From Achatina immaculata (Eukaryota; Mollusca; Gastropoda; Stylommatophora; Achatinidae): a stretch of DNA of 64,000 nucleotides. The notes under the pieces are model-generated. The model made no database searches, was not told the DNA's origin, and was given only the letters and a program-made list of their open reading frames with translations. The stretch covers positions 9,804,438 through 9,868,437 of the forward strand of contig CM019716.1 in the NCBI GenBank assembly GCA_009760885.1, in the 5' to 3' direction. Shown in pieces: positions 11,011 to 21,495 of the stretch; the stretch's first letter is position 1; each line of letters opens with the position of its first letter. The translations under genes were made by a program, and so were the position numbers.

Positions 11011-11801
11011 GATTATAACAAAAGAAGCATCAAGAGCATTGCTGAAATGGATCCCTATAACCGAGAGATTATTATATGCACGCTTCAACTCAAGATTCAC
11101 GAACCTGTCTATTATAGTTTTTTATGCACCAACAGAAGCAGCTGAAGAGAAATTAAAAGAAGAGTTTTACAACAGCCTCCAAGCCACAGTAGAAACAATG
11201 CTCAAGCATGATATGCTACTCATCTTGGGTGACTTCAGTGCAAAAGTAGGTGAGGGAAATGAAGATAGAAGAAGAATCATGGGAAAAGAAGGAATCGGAG
11301 AAAAAAATGGAGAAAGACTGCAGTTTCTGTGAAGAAAATATGATGACCATCGGAGGGACAATTTTCCAACATAAAAACATCCATAAGGTGACTTGGAGAT
11401 CCCCAGATAAAACCACAGAAAATCAAATCGATCACATACTAATAAACAACAAATGGAAACGGTCACTACAAGATGTGAGAGCAAGGAAAGGAGCAGACGT
11501 AGGAATTGATCGCAAATAAAACTAAAATTAAGGAAAGCCAAAATCAGAGAACACAGAAAGGCACACTTTGATACAGCAAAACTGAAAGACCAGCAAACAA
11601 GGAATGAATTCTCAATAGTATTTAAGAACCGCTTCAGTATCCTACGAGACGAAGCAGAAATGTCTGTACTAGAGTTCAGTGAAACACTACAGGAAACAGC
11701 AAAAGAGGTGATAGGATATCAGAAACAGAGAAAAGAGGAGTGGATAAGAAAGACCACGTGGGGAAAAAATAGAGCAAAGAAAAGAAATCAAGAAAAAATT
11801 A
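11011..11801 (+). pseudogene. RTE endonuclease C-terminus and linker (copy C)
   Basis: Endonuclease GDFSAKVGEG (within 11039-11332) and a second frame with QIDHILINNKWKR (11250-11519) are followed by a linker that, unlike copy B, runs on uninterrupted (HFDTAKLKDQQTRNEFS, then ETLQETAKEVIGYQKQRKEE). This Lys/Glu-rich linker joins endonuclease to reverse transcriptase in RTE-type proteins. Stops and frame changes break it. Confidence 0.75.
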
Positions 11802-13202
11802 GTGAACACCAAATCACAACGGCTTAAAGAAAGAGTTTTAAGTAATTATGCACAAAAAGACAAAGAAGTGAAGGAACCATGTTGTCAAGATAAACATCAA
11901 TACTATGACAACTTAGCAGAAGCAGCAGAGAAAGCAGCATATGCAAATGACATGAAAACCATATACAAAATCATAAAGCAGATGACAGGTAACTTCAGCA
12001 CAAGATGTGAGAGTGCAATAAGGACACATAAGGGACAACTGGTCAGTGGAGAACGAGAAAAAATTGAAAGATGGAGGGAACATTTTAACACCCTACTAAA
12101 CAGAACACATGCAGCACAAACAATAGACATACCTGAAGCAAAAATGGAACTAAACATCAATACTGGACCAATAACAATAAATGAAGTAAAGGAGGCAATA
12201 AAGAAGCTAAAATTAGACAGGGCACCAGGTAAATATGAAGTGACTGCTGAGATGTTGAAAGCAGAAGAAACAGAAACACCAAAACAACTTTGCCAGATAC
12301 TACAACAAGTTTGGGATTTAGCTCCAGAGGAGTGGAAAACTGGGCTTACAGTAAAACTACCAAAGAAGGGTGACCTCCGAGATTGTGGGAACTGGAGAGG
12401 CATTACCTTACTGCCACTCACCAGTAAAGTATTTTGCAGAATAATCATCAACAGAATTGTACCAGCACTTGAGGGAAAACTTCAGAAAGAGCAGGCAGGA
12501 TTTAGGAAAGGAAGATCATGCATAGACCACATATTTGTACTTAGACAAATATTAGAACAGGCAAATGAGTGGCATAGCACAACATATGCACTGTTTATAG
12601 ATTTTGAGAAAGTCTTTGACAGTGTCAACAGAGATGCACTGTGGAAAATCCTAAGATGGCATGGCCTCCCCCATAAGATAGTAAATGTCATAAAAGCCCT
12701 ATACAAGGGTTTTCAGTGCAAAGTAATCTGTGGAGAACATACCTCCAGCAGCTTTAGGGTACAAACAGGAGTGAAACAGGGATGTGTACTATCACCAACA
12801 TTATTTATCTTGGCAATAGACTGGTTAATGAAGGAAGCAACATCAGACAAACGCAGAGGATTACAATGGACCCTTGACACAGTGCTGGAAGACCTTGACT
12901 TTGCGGATGACATCTGTCTACTATCAAGTAGCCACAAAGATATGCAAGATAAAGTAGACAAGCTAACTCAGAATGCAAACAAGATAGGACTGAAGATCAA
13001 CGTAGGAAAGACAAAGTTAATGAACCAAAATGTTAACAACAGAAATGTACTCAGAGTAGATAGCAAGTTAGTGGAGGAGGTCAATGAATTTGTATATCTT
13101 GGCAGTAGAGTAGTAGAAAATAGAGACAGCACAGAGGATATCAACAGCAGACTTACTAGAGCAAACCAGGCTTTTGCAATGCTACAGACTATGGAAATCT
13201 AA
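11802..13202 (+). pseudogene. RTE reverse transcriptase (first copy)
   Basis: A 466-codon open frame with the fingers-palm order of a LINE reverse transcriptase. Residues 186-211 carry LPKKGDLRDCGNWRGITLLP, residues 230-240 carry EQAGFRKGRSC, the first catalytic Asp is in FIDFEKVFDS (residues 265-274, Asp267), VKQGCVLSPTLF lies at about 324-335, and the catalytic box is FADD at 367-370. The thumb and C-terminal region are cut off by a one-base frameshift near 13197. The next frame continues KSKKLSMKMKIRIFKSNVLS and then LLYGSECW. It is the best-preserved reverse transcriptase in the window, but it lacks a continuous link to its endonuclease. Confidence 0.85.
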
Positions 13203-13540
13203 AAAACTAAGTATGAAGATGAAAATCAGGATATTTAAGAGTAATGTTCTAAGTGTACTACTCTATGGAAGTGAATGCTGGAAAATCACCAAAACCATAG
13301 AGAACAAGTTGAATTCTTTCCAGACTAAATGTTTATGAAGCATTAGAAAAATATTTTAACCAGACACCATAAGAAATATCATCTTGTTGGCAGAAATGCA
13401 GACGAAGTCACTGACAGCAATTATTGAGGAAAGACGCTGGCGATGGTTGGGACATGCTCTGAATGACTGACAACTCACTACCAAAAATAGCACTAAGATG
13501 GACACCACAGGGGAACAGAAGTAAGGGTAGACCAAAAGAG
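13203..13540 (+). pseudogene. RTE C-terminal domain (first copy), frameshifted
   Basis: After the frameshift the + strand reads LLYGSECWKITKTIENKLNS, then a stop, ERRWRWLGHALND, a further stop and the start of the basic GRPKE-type tail. It ends at 13540, where the sequence jumps back to the region of 12035. Confidence 0.7.
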
Positions 13541-15046
13541 ACAACTGGTCAGTGGAGAACGAGAAAAAATTGAAAGATGGAGGGAACACTTTAACACCCT
13601 ACTAAACAGAACACAAGCAGCACAAACAATAGACATACCTGAAGCAAAAATGGAACTAAACATCAATACTGGACCAATAACAATAAATGAAGTAAAGGAG
13701 GCAATAAAGAAGCTAAAATTAGACAGGGCACCAGGTAAATATGAAGTGACTGCTGAGATGTTGAAAGCAGAAGAAACAGAAACACCAAAACAACTTTGCC
13801 AGATACTACAACAAGTTTGGGATTTAGCTCCAGAGGAGTGGAAAACTGGGCTTACAGTAAAACTACCAAAGAAGGGTGACCTCCGAGATTGTGGGAACTG
13901 GAGAGGCATTACCTTACTGCCACTCACCAGTAAAGTATTTTGCAGAATAATCATCAACAGAATTGTACCAGCACTTGAGGGAAAACTTCAGAAAGAGCAG
14001 GCAGGATTTAGGAAAGGAAGATCATGCATAGACCACATATTTGTACTTAGACAAATATTAGAACAGGCAAATGAGTGGCATAGCACAACATATCCACTGT
14101 TTATAGATTTTGAGAAAGTCTTTGACAGTGTCAACAGAGATGCACTGTGGAAAATCCTAAGATGGCATGGCCTCCCCCATAAGATAGTAAATGTCATAAA
14201 AGCCCTATACAAGGGTTTTCAGTGCAAAGTAATCTGTGGAGAACATACCTCCAGCAGCTTTAGGGTACAAACAGGAGTGAAACAGGGATGTGTACTATCA
14301 CCAACATTATTTATCTTGGCAGTAGACTGGTTAATGAAGGAAGCAACATCAGACAAGCGCAGAGGATTACAATGGACCCTTGACACAGTGCTGGAAGACC
14401 TTGACTTTGCGGATGACATCTGTCTACTATCAAGTAGCCACAAAGATATGCAAGATAAAGTAGACAAGCTAACTCAGAATGCAAACAAGATAGGACTGAA
14501 GATCAACGTAGGAAAGACAAAGTTAATGAACCAAAATGTTAACAACAGAAATGTACTCAGAGTAGATAGCAAGTTAGTGGAGGAGGTCAATGAATTTGTA
14601 TATCTTGGCAGTAGAGTAGTAGAAAATAGAGACAGCACAGAGGATATCAACAACAGACTTACTAGAGCAAACCAGGCTTTTGCAATGCTGCAGACTATGG
14701 AAATCTAAAAAACTAAGCATGAAGATGAAAATCAGGATATTTAAGAGTAATGTTCTAAGTGTACTACTCTATGGAAGTGAATGCTGGAAAATCACCAAAA
14801 CCATAGAGAACAAGTTGAATTCTTTCCAGACTAAATGTTTATGAAGCATTAGAAAAATATTTTAACCAGACACCATAAGAAATATCATCTTGTTGGCAGA
14901 AATGCAGACGAAGTCACTGACAGCAGTTATTGAGGAAAGACGCTGGCGATGGTTGGGACATGCTCTGAATGACTGACAACTCACTACCAAAAAATAGCAC
15001 TAAGATGGACACCACAGGGGAACAGAAGTAAGGGTAGACCAAAAGA
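13541..15046 (+). repeat. 1506-bp tandem duplication of 12035-13540 (reverse transcriptase)
   Basis: Repeats the reverse transcriptase from the segment before the fingers to the basic tail. The open frame 13650-14708 (352 codons) again has FIDFEKVFDS and FADD and ends with the same frameshift, so the frameshift predates the duplication. Differences are few (for example TYALF to TYPLF, LAIDW to LAVDW, INSRL to INNRL). The parent sites share gaca at the junction. Confidence 0.9.
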
Positions 15047-15200
15047 GACATGGAGAAGAACAATAGAGAGGATGTTGAGCAGTAGAAGGTTCACATGGGC
15101 AAAAACAGAAAAAAAAGACAAAGAGCAGGCATTTGTGGAAAACCCCTGTGGAAACACCATATGCCCTGGGCACTTAAGGTTCAGAGAGAGAGAGAATACA
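15047..15200 (+). other. RTE 3' terminal region
   Basis: The basic tail continues (WRRTIERMLSSRRFTWA), and the element then ends in a short 3' segment with a GA run (gagagagagagaa) followed directly by satellite. No poly(A) tail is present, which is usual for RTE-type elements, as they end in short simple repeats. Confidence 0.65.
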
Positions 15201-15597
15201 CAGTCTCTAGCATATTTAGATATAGTAATACGTGGAGTCTCCAGCATATTTAGATATAGTAATACTTGGAGTCTCCAGCATATTTAGATATACTTGGAGT
15301 CTCCAGCTTATTTAGATATAGTAATACTTGGAGTCTCTAGCATATTTAGATATAGTAATACTTGGAGTCTCCAGCATATTTAGATATAGTAATACATGGA
15401 GTCTCTAGCATATTTAGATATAGTAATACATGGAGTCTCCAGCATATTTAGATATAGTAATACATGGAGTCTCTAGCATATTTAGATATAGTAATACATG
15501 GAGTCTCTAGCATATTTAGATATAGTAATACATGGAGTCTCTAGCATATTTAGATATAGTAATACTTGGAGTCTCTAGCATCATTTAGTTATAGTAA
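15201..15597. repeat. 34-bp satellite array, right block
   Basis: About eleven further 34-bp units, mostly full length, decaying into unique sequence at about 15580-15597. This closes the array around the RTE insertion. Confidence 0.95.
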
Positions 15598-15784
15598 AAG
15601 CTGTAGTCTATAACATTTACTGGAACATATGAGTTCTTTATTTCTTGTCTGAATTGTAGACACAGAAAAGTTCAGCTCACTTCTAAACAACACTGAGTAT
15701 TGTCTTAGAACATAAGTTGCCAGTCTTTGATGTGCTCTGATTAACATTTTTTTTATACTCCTTTAGTCAACAAGAATTTAATAC

Positions 15785-16015
15785 TGAAGAAGGCTAGTTA
15801 GAAGACAGAGAAAACTTAAGTAGTTCTCACATATTAAACATCATGAAAATTTGGAGAACACAGTTTTCAAAGGGTACATAGTGGGAATTAGAAAGAGAGG
15901 AAGACCAAAGTGAAGATGGCAACGAGACATTGTTGATGAATTGCGAATGAGAGAGCTGTTAGGGAGGCAAAGTTCCACAAGCGACGTGCTGATGAACGAA
16001 TGAGTGAATGTACAG
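15785..16015 (+). pseudogene. RTE 3'-end remnant
   Basis: Reads as the C-terminal tail of the same RTE type as the element at 52736-56345. Shared landmarks are the GAAGAAGGCTRG start, the GAAAGAGAGGAAGACCAA basic tail and the TTAGGGAGGCAAAGTTCC segment near the end. It is heavily degenerate and 5'-truncated, inserted next to an acceptor-like pyrimidine stretch (15755-15767) that I do not consider a real splice site. Confidence 0.7.
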
Positions 16016-16640
16016 TTTTGTTGTTAGAAAATAAAAACGATTGTTTAAATAGAATAAGAAAGATGTACTTGATAGAAGAGTAAAACTAGACTTGTGTATC
16101 ATTACTATTCTTTGACTAGCTAGCAACAAAACTCACTGACTTACTATTATTAGGCACTGTTTCTTACATACACTTGTTGCTGCCAGGTTGATGTGTGCAG
16201 TCACATAGTTTTCTAATGGTAGGCCATTTCTGAAAGGCGAGTCAGTTTAGACATTGAAATTTGACTTTGTCAGGCAATGTTTATCTTTGTAATCTGTGAA
16301 ACTTATCTACCCACTGTCTCACCCACAAATACAACCAACAACAATCAAGGAAAAGAATAAACTAAAAAGGAAAAAAAAAGTGTCAAGAAACTGAATATGA
16401 GGAAAACTTGTGTATTTGTGTGTGCTGATAGGCAGGACTGCTGATTCTAGGTGCGTTGACTTGTGAGTGTGAGTGGAGAGTTTAGTATGCTGCTGTCAGT
16501 GATGACAATTTTCTTCATGCTCACATCATACTTCTTCATGTAGCCTCTGTGTCATGCTCATACCAGCATGCCATAAACGTTTTGTCTTGCTTTTCATTCA
16601 ACTTTAGATATTAATGAGTTCATTGCCTTGTCTTCTCTAG
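16016..16640 (+). other. intron or upstream sequence of the unrecognised gene
   Basis: AT-rich unique sequence with no ORF of note. The 3' end carries the pyrimidine-rich acceptor ttgtcttctctag (to 16640) for exon E1. The segment from 16381 onwards is part of the duplicated unit. Confidence 0.5.
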
Positions 16641-16783
16641 CAACTCGCCATGATTACGGTATTGAAGATAGCATCAACAGGGCAGATTATCTTTCGAATG
16701 CCGTCCTACAAGACACTTACGACGCCGCCAGCCGCTCACGTGGGAAGGACCATGAGCTTCTGAGAAATGTGAATGCTGCCATC
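16641..16783 (+). CDS. exon E1 (copy 1) of an unrecognised multi-exon gene
   Basis: A 143-bp exon with acceptor ttgtcttctctag before 16641 and a strong donor gtgagt at 16784. Only one frame is open. It enters with two bases completing a codon (intron phase 1), then 47 codons reading TRHDYGIEDSINRADYLSNA and AVLQDTYDAASRSRGKDHEL, ending NVNAAI at phase 0. The composition (Asp/Asn/Arg-rich, probably helical) looks like real coding sequence, and the base composition is higher in GC than the flanks. Upstream exons must lie outside the window or be too short to see. The family is not recognised. An identical copy lies 1382 bp downstream. Confidence 0.75.
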
Positions 16784-17175
16784 GTGAGTACTAAATCACA
16801 CTGAACAAGCTAGAGAGTAGGCTGCAGAGATGATGATGTTATTTCTGCACATTATTTGACAGTAATCTTGCAAAGTTTGACAGGCAAAATGTCAACACAA
16901 AATACATGCTGCATATTAGATCTGGTACAGGCAGTCTGACTATGGTTATGTCTGTGTGCCATAGTTTGTGCCTGGTGTCAGCATACACCAAGCTAGCTTC
17001 CAGTCATTCAAGCTGCAAGTGTCATGTAGTACTAAAGTTCTGGTGCCATGCTGCCAAATCTGGCCACAGAAACAACAAATCAGTAAATCTTCACTTGCCT
17101 CATCTCTACAAAAAAGAAATAACATAAGGAGCATAGTTTGGCCAGCCCTGTGTAATGTCATGTTCCACCATATCA

Positions 17176-17321
17176 TGTTATTGCACACATTATTGTACAA
17201 CACAAGTTTGACATGTTTGTATGATGTTATTGCACACATTATTGTACAACACAAGTTTGACATATTTGTATGATGTTATTGCACACATTATTGTACAACA
17301 CAAGTTTGACATGTTTGTATT
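17176..17321. repeat. 49-bp minisatellite, three copies
   Basis: Unit begins ttgcacacattattgtacaa, with starts at 17181, 17230 and 17279. The array is repeated with the larger duplication at about 18555-18700. Confidence 0.9.
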
Positions 17322-17679
17322 CTCTATTCATCTCCAGTCTCTTATAACATATAACACATTCATATGTACAGTCTCTTATAACATATAACACATTCATTTG
17401 TACAGTCTACAAAGTTCTTCTGAACCTAAACACCTGAGTAAACTTGAATGATTGTACTTAAACTTGGATGTTCTAGTTCATTTGTTAAAGTTGTATTTAG
17501 CTGCCTTCCGTGTCACAGATTTCTTACACAGTTCCCTAGCTCATTTCTAAGATTGTTTTCTTATTTACTTACATACCAATACAATCATCCATGTTACTTG
17601 TGTGAGTTGTGTCACATCACAAGGTGCTGCTCAGATATTGTACTTACATGACACATGAGACTCTGATTATGCTGTTCAC

Positions 17680-17742
17680 AACAACAACAACAACAGTAGC
17701 AACAACAACAACAACAGCAACAACAGTAGCAACAATAACAGC
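17680..17742. repeat. CAA microsatellite
   Basis: (CAA)n interrupted by cag and tag triplets. The second copy is at about 19059-19121. Confidence 0.9.
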
Positions 17743-17762
17743 CACGTTTACACATTCAAAAG

Positions 17763-19141
17763 TGTCAAGAAACTGAATATGAGGAAAACTTGTGTATTTG
17801 TGTGTGCTGATAGGCAGGACTGCTGATTCTAGGTGCGTTGACTTGTGAGTGTGAGTGGAGAGTTTAGTATGCTGCTGTCAGTGATGACAATTTTCTTCAT
17901 GCTCACATCATACTTCTTCATGTAGCCTCTGTGTCATGCTCATACCAGCATGCCATAAACGTTTTGTCTTGCTTTTCATTCAACTTTAGATATTAATGAG
18001 TTCATTGCCTTGTCTTCTCTAGCAACTCGCCATGATTACGGTATTGAAGATAGCATCAACAGGGCAGATTATCTTTCGAATGCCGTCCTACAAGACACTT
18101 ACGACGCCGCCAGCCGCTCACGTGGGAAGGACCATGAGCTTCTGAGAAATGTGAATGCTGCCATCGTGAGTACTAAATCACACTGAACAAGCTAGAGAGT
18201 AGGCTGCAGAGATGATGTTATTTCTGCACATTATTTGACAGTAATCTTGCAAAGTTTGACAGGCAAAATGTCAACACAAAATACATGCTGCATATTAGAT
18301 CTGGTACAGGCAGTCTGACTATGGTTATGTCTGTGTGCCATAGTTTGTGCCTGGTGTCAGCATACACCAAGCTAGCTTCCAGTCATTCAAGCTGCAAGTG
18401 TCATGTAGTACTAAAGTTCTGGTGCCATGCTGCCAAATCTGGCCACAGAAACAACAAATCAGTAAATCTTCACTTGCCTCATCTCTACAAAAAAGAAATA
18501 ACATAAGGAGCATAGTTTGGCCAGCCCTGTGTAATGTCATGTTCCACCATATCATGTTATTGCACACATTATTGTACAACACAAGTTTGACATGTTTGTA
18601 TGATGTTATTGCACACATTATTGTACAACACAAGTTTGACATATTTGTATGATGTTATTGCACACATTATTGTACAACACAAGTTTGACATGTTTGTATT
18701 CTCTATTCATCTCCAGTCTCTTATAACATATAACACATTCATATGTACAGTCTCTTATAACATATAACACATTCATTTGTACAGTCTACAAAGTTCTTCT
18801 GAACCTAAACACCTGAGTAAACTTGAATGATTGTACTTAAACTTGGATGTTCTAGTTCATTTGTTAAAGTTGTATTTAGCTGCCTTCCGTGTCACAGATT
18901 TCTTACACAGTTCCCTAGCTCATTTCTAAGATTGTTTTCTTATTTACTTACATACCAATACAATCATCCATGTTACTTGTGTGAGTTGTGTCACATCACA
19001 AGGTGCTGCTCAGATATTGTACTTACATGACACATGAGACTCTGATTATGCTGTTCACAACAACAACAACAACAGTAGCAACAACAACAACAACAGCAAC
19101 AACAGTAGCAACAATAACAGCCACGTTTACACATTCAAAAG
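17763..19141 (+). repeat. 1.38-kb tandem duplication containing exon E1, unit 2
   Basis: Second copy of 16381-17762. It ends at gtgtcattgtaagc, where single-copy sequence resumes. Confidence 0.95.
18023..18165 (+). CDS. exon E1 (copy 2), identical duplicate
   Basis: Base-for-base the same exon as 16641-16783, with the same acceptor and donor. Because the exon is 143 bp long and enters at phase 1 but leaves at phase 0, splicing copy 1 to copy 2 would put copy 2 in a frame that reaches TGA about 42 codons in. The two copies could therefore be used only as alternatives, or one is unused. Confidence 0.7.
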
Positions 19142-19326
19142 TGTCATTGTAAGCATGAGTTAATGTTACACAAATATTTATCAGATTCTGTGTCACTGTT
19201 ACACAATTTATCAGATTTTGTCACTTATGCCCATCAATCTTATGAGGGGATTTTCAGGCTGGCAGTCACATTTTGTGCAGTTATTCATCACAATTAAGAG
19301 AAATAATCTTTGTATTCTCTTGCCAG

Positions 19327-19396
19327 CCACTCCCCACCCAGACACACTCAGACAAGATCTGGACATTGACTCAAAGCTTCAACAAGTCATGCAACA
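19327..19396 (+). CDS. possible exon after E1 (uncertain)
   Basis: A strong acceptor (tgtattctcttgccag) precedes a frame entered at phase 1 that reads TPHPDTLRQDLDIDSKLQQV then MQQ, a plausible helical segment. The frame meets TGA right after (19398-19400), so it is either a terminal exon or ends at a weak donor, gtgaat, at 19397. E1 leaves at phase 0 and cannot join it directly in this frame, so its place in the transcript is unresolved. Confidence 0.3.
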
Positions 19397-19399
19397 GTG

Positions 19400-20424
19400 A
19401 ATCTCTCACTAACCTCACCTTTACTCTCAAGCTGATGGTCATGTAACATACAATCACCTCTACTCTCAAGCTGCTGCTCATGTAACATACAATCACCTTT
19501 ACTCTCAAGCTGCTAGTCATGTAACATACAATCACCTTTACTCTCAAACTGCTGGTCATGTAACATACAGTCACATCACTTTCAAACTGCTGGTCATGTA
19601 ACATACAATTACCTCACTTTCAAACTGCTGGTCATGTAACATACAATCACCTTTACTCTAAAACTGCTGGTCATGTAACATACAATTACCTCACTTTCAA
19701 ACTGCTGGTCATGTAACATACAGTCACCTTTACTCTCAAACAGCTGGTCATGTAACATACAGTCACCTTTACTCTCAAACTGCTGGCCATGTAACATACA
19801 GTCTCCTCACTTTCAAACTGCTGGTCATGTAACATACAGTCACATCACTTTCAAACTGCTGGTCATGTAACATACAATCACCTTTACTCTCAAACTACTG
19901 GTCATGTAACATACAGTCACCTTTACTCTCAAACTGCTGGTCATGTAACATACAGTCACCTTTACTCTCAAACTGCTGGTCATGTAACATACAGTCACCT
20001 CACTTTCAAACTGCTGGTCATGTAACATACAGTCACCTCACTTTCAAACTGCTGGTCATGTAACATACAATCACCTCACTTTCAAACTGCTGGTCATGTA
20101 ACATACAGTCACTTTTACTCTCAAACTGCTGGTCATGTAACATACAGTCACCTTCACTTTCAAACTGCTGGTCATGTAACATACAGTCACCTTCACTCTC
20201 AAACTGCTGGTCATGTAACATACAGTCACCTTCACTCTCAAACTGCTGGTCATGTAACATACAGTCACCTTCACTCTCAAACTGCTGGTCATGTAACAAT
20301 CACTCACCTTCATTTTCAAACTGCTGGTCATGTAACAATCACTCACCTTCACTTTCAGCCAGTTATGTAACAGACAGACACTTACCTTCACTCTCAGCCA
20401 GTCATATAAGAAACAAATGCTAAT
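19400..20424. repeat. 39-bp minisatellite array
   Basis: About 25 units around tgctggtcatgtaacataca and cctttactctcaaac, decaying rightward into a related form with cagtcatataacaaacactc. Minus-strand ORFs here are repeat by-products, since the 39-bp unit is divisible by three. RTE and Tc1 copies are inserted in the same repeat field up to about 24110. Confidence 0.95.
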
Positions 20425-21440
20425 CTTCTTTCTCTTACATCCTTCCCATGCTGTTAAATGTCACATGGTAGTTTGCTAAAATTTCCTGTTTTCGGTGAGA
20501 TTTTCAACCTCATTTAGGGGTGTTATGCCCACTAAACTGGCCTCTCTTAACGATGTCTTCTTTAGAGTTTTACATGGTTGACCTCTTTTTTCTTCAGCTT
20601 TTTGTGTTCCACTTGATAGCTTGTTTTAGGATTCTCTGGTTGTTTCTTCTCAGCACATGACTGACATATGTCCATCTTCTTTTTCTGATCACCCATGAGA
20701 CAGATCGTTGTTTGCTCATCTGTCTTATTTCTGCATTGTTCTTGAATTCGTTTCACTTTATACCAAGTATTTCCTTAGGCATTTGTTTTCACAAGAGTCT
20801 AATTTCTTGTCTATTTCTTTAGTTGTTTTCCAGATTTTGCATGCATAAATGAGTTGATATTACATTTGAACTGAAGAATCTTAACTTGGTTTTTGTGCGT
20901 ATAACTTTTGAGTGCCATATGTTCTCAAGATTCTTGAAGATCAATGCTGCTTTTGCAAATCGAATTCTAACTTCTTTTCTGGTGTTACCATCTTGGTCTA
21001 TGTAGCTTCTGAGATATGCAAAATGGTTGACTTCTTCAACAGCTGTTCCTTCTATGTATATTTTTCCTTCATGGTTAATGAGAAGTTTCATTATTTTTTT
21101 TCCTTGTCAATTTCAAGTCCTATTTTACTAGCCATTGAAGACAGGGTATCTTTTTTTTCTTGCATTGATTTCATATGGTCATTGATAAGAGCTATGTCAT
21201 CTGCAAAATCAAGATCTTCCAGTTGGGTCTTATGTACCCAGTCAATGCCAATTTTACCAGTGCAACATTTTTTTTATTATGAAGTCTATGGCAATTCCAA
21301 AAAGCAAGGGACATACTATACATCCTTGTTTCACGTCTGTTTCAATCTGGAACCACTCACTCATTCCTTCTTCTGTATCGACTGCACAGATATATCCACT
21401 GAAGAGGTTCCTAATGATGTTGACAGTCTTAGATGGTATT
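20425..21440 (-). pseudogene. RTE fragment, minus strand (left arm)
   Basis: The minus strand reads the palm and C-terminal half of an RTE reverse transcriptase, with the GIDW.HKTQLEDLDFADDIAL pattern, then IYIEGTAVEEVNHFAYLRSY and DQDGNTRKEVRIRFAKAA, then a C-terminal tail with HMSVMC-like and CAEKKQPENPKTSYQ segments. It is 5'-truncated near 21440 and broken by stops. It is the same family as the plus-strand copy at 22857, with clearly diverged sequence (for example LINHEGKIYIEGTAVEEVNH against IPINQNGKIHIEGTDIEEVS). Confidence 0.75.
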
Positions 21441-21495
21441 CTCAGTCAGTCATATAACAGACAGACACTCACCTTCACCCTCAACCAGTCATATA
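21441..21495. repeat. minisatellite spacer between RTE arm and Tc1
   Basis: One and a half units of the cagtcatataacagacag-type minisatellite, ending at the TA where the Tc1 element inserted. Confidence 0.7.

Larger units (their letters stand above)
5721..15200 (+). mobile_element. RTE-like non-LTR retrotransposon, internally expanded by tandem duplications
   Basis: One retrotransposon insertion in the 34-bp satellite, which resumes at 15201. In order it holds a 5' leader, an apurinic-type endonuclease ORF split by a nested LINE insertion, a partial repeat of that region, a second full 5' copy after 145 bp of satellite (9180-9324), the linker and reverse transcriptase, a repeat of the reverse transcriptase, and a short 3' tail ending in a GA run (about 15185-15196). 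Endonuclease motifs NVRTL and DILGIQEARWTGQG and reverse transcriptase motif FADD match RTE-type elements. Stops and frameshifts interrupt every reading frame, so it is inactive. A clear target-site duplication at the outer ends was not found. Confidence 0.85.
16381..17762 (+). repeat. 1.38-kb tandem duplication containing exon E1, unit 1
   Basis: Unit 1 (1382 bp) is followed directly by unit 2 (17763-19141), which differs by a 3-bp deletion (gatgatgatgtt to gatgatgtt) and otherwise looks identical by eye. The parent sites share about ten bases at the junction (aaaagtgtca). Each unit carries exon E1, a three-copy 49-bp minisatellite (17176-17321) and a CAA-rich microsatellite (17680-17742). 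Confidence 0.95.

Noticed and set aside
6321..11582. Near 1:2 ratio between the 1202-bp and about 2403-bp duplication units
   Set aside because: Their boundaries are unrelated and the match is off by a base or more, so it is treated as coincidence.
15768..15800. Acceptor-like ttttttttatactcctttag
   Set aside because: It is followed by an RTE tail, not by coding sequence with a donor.
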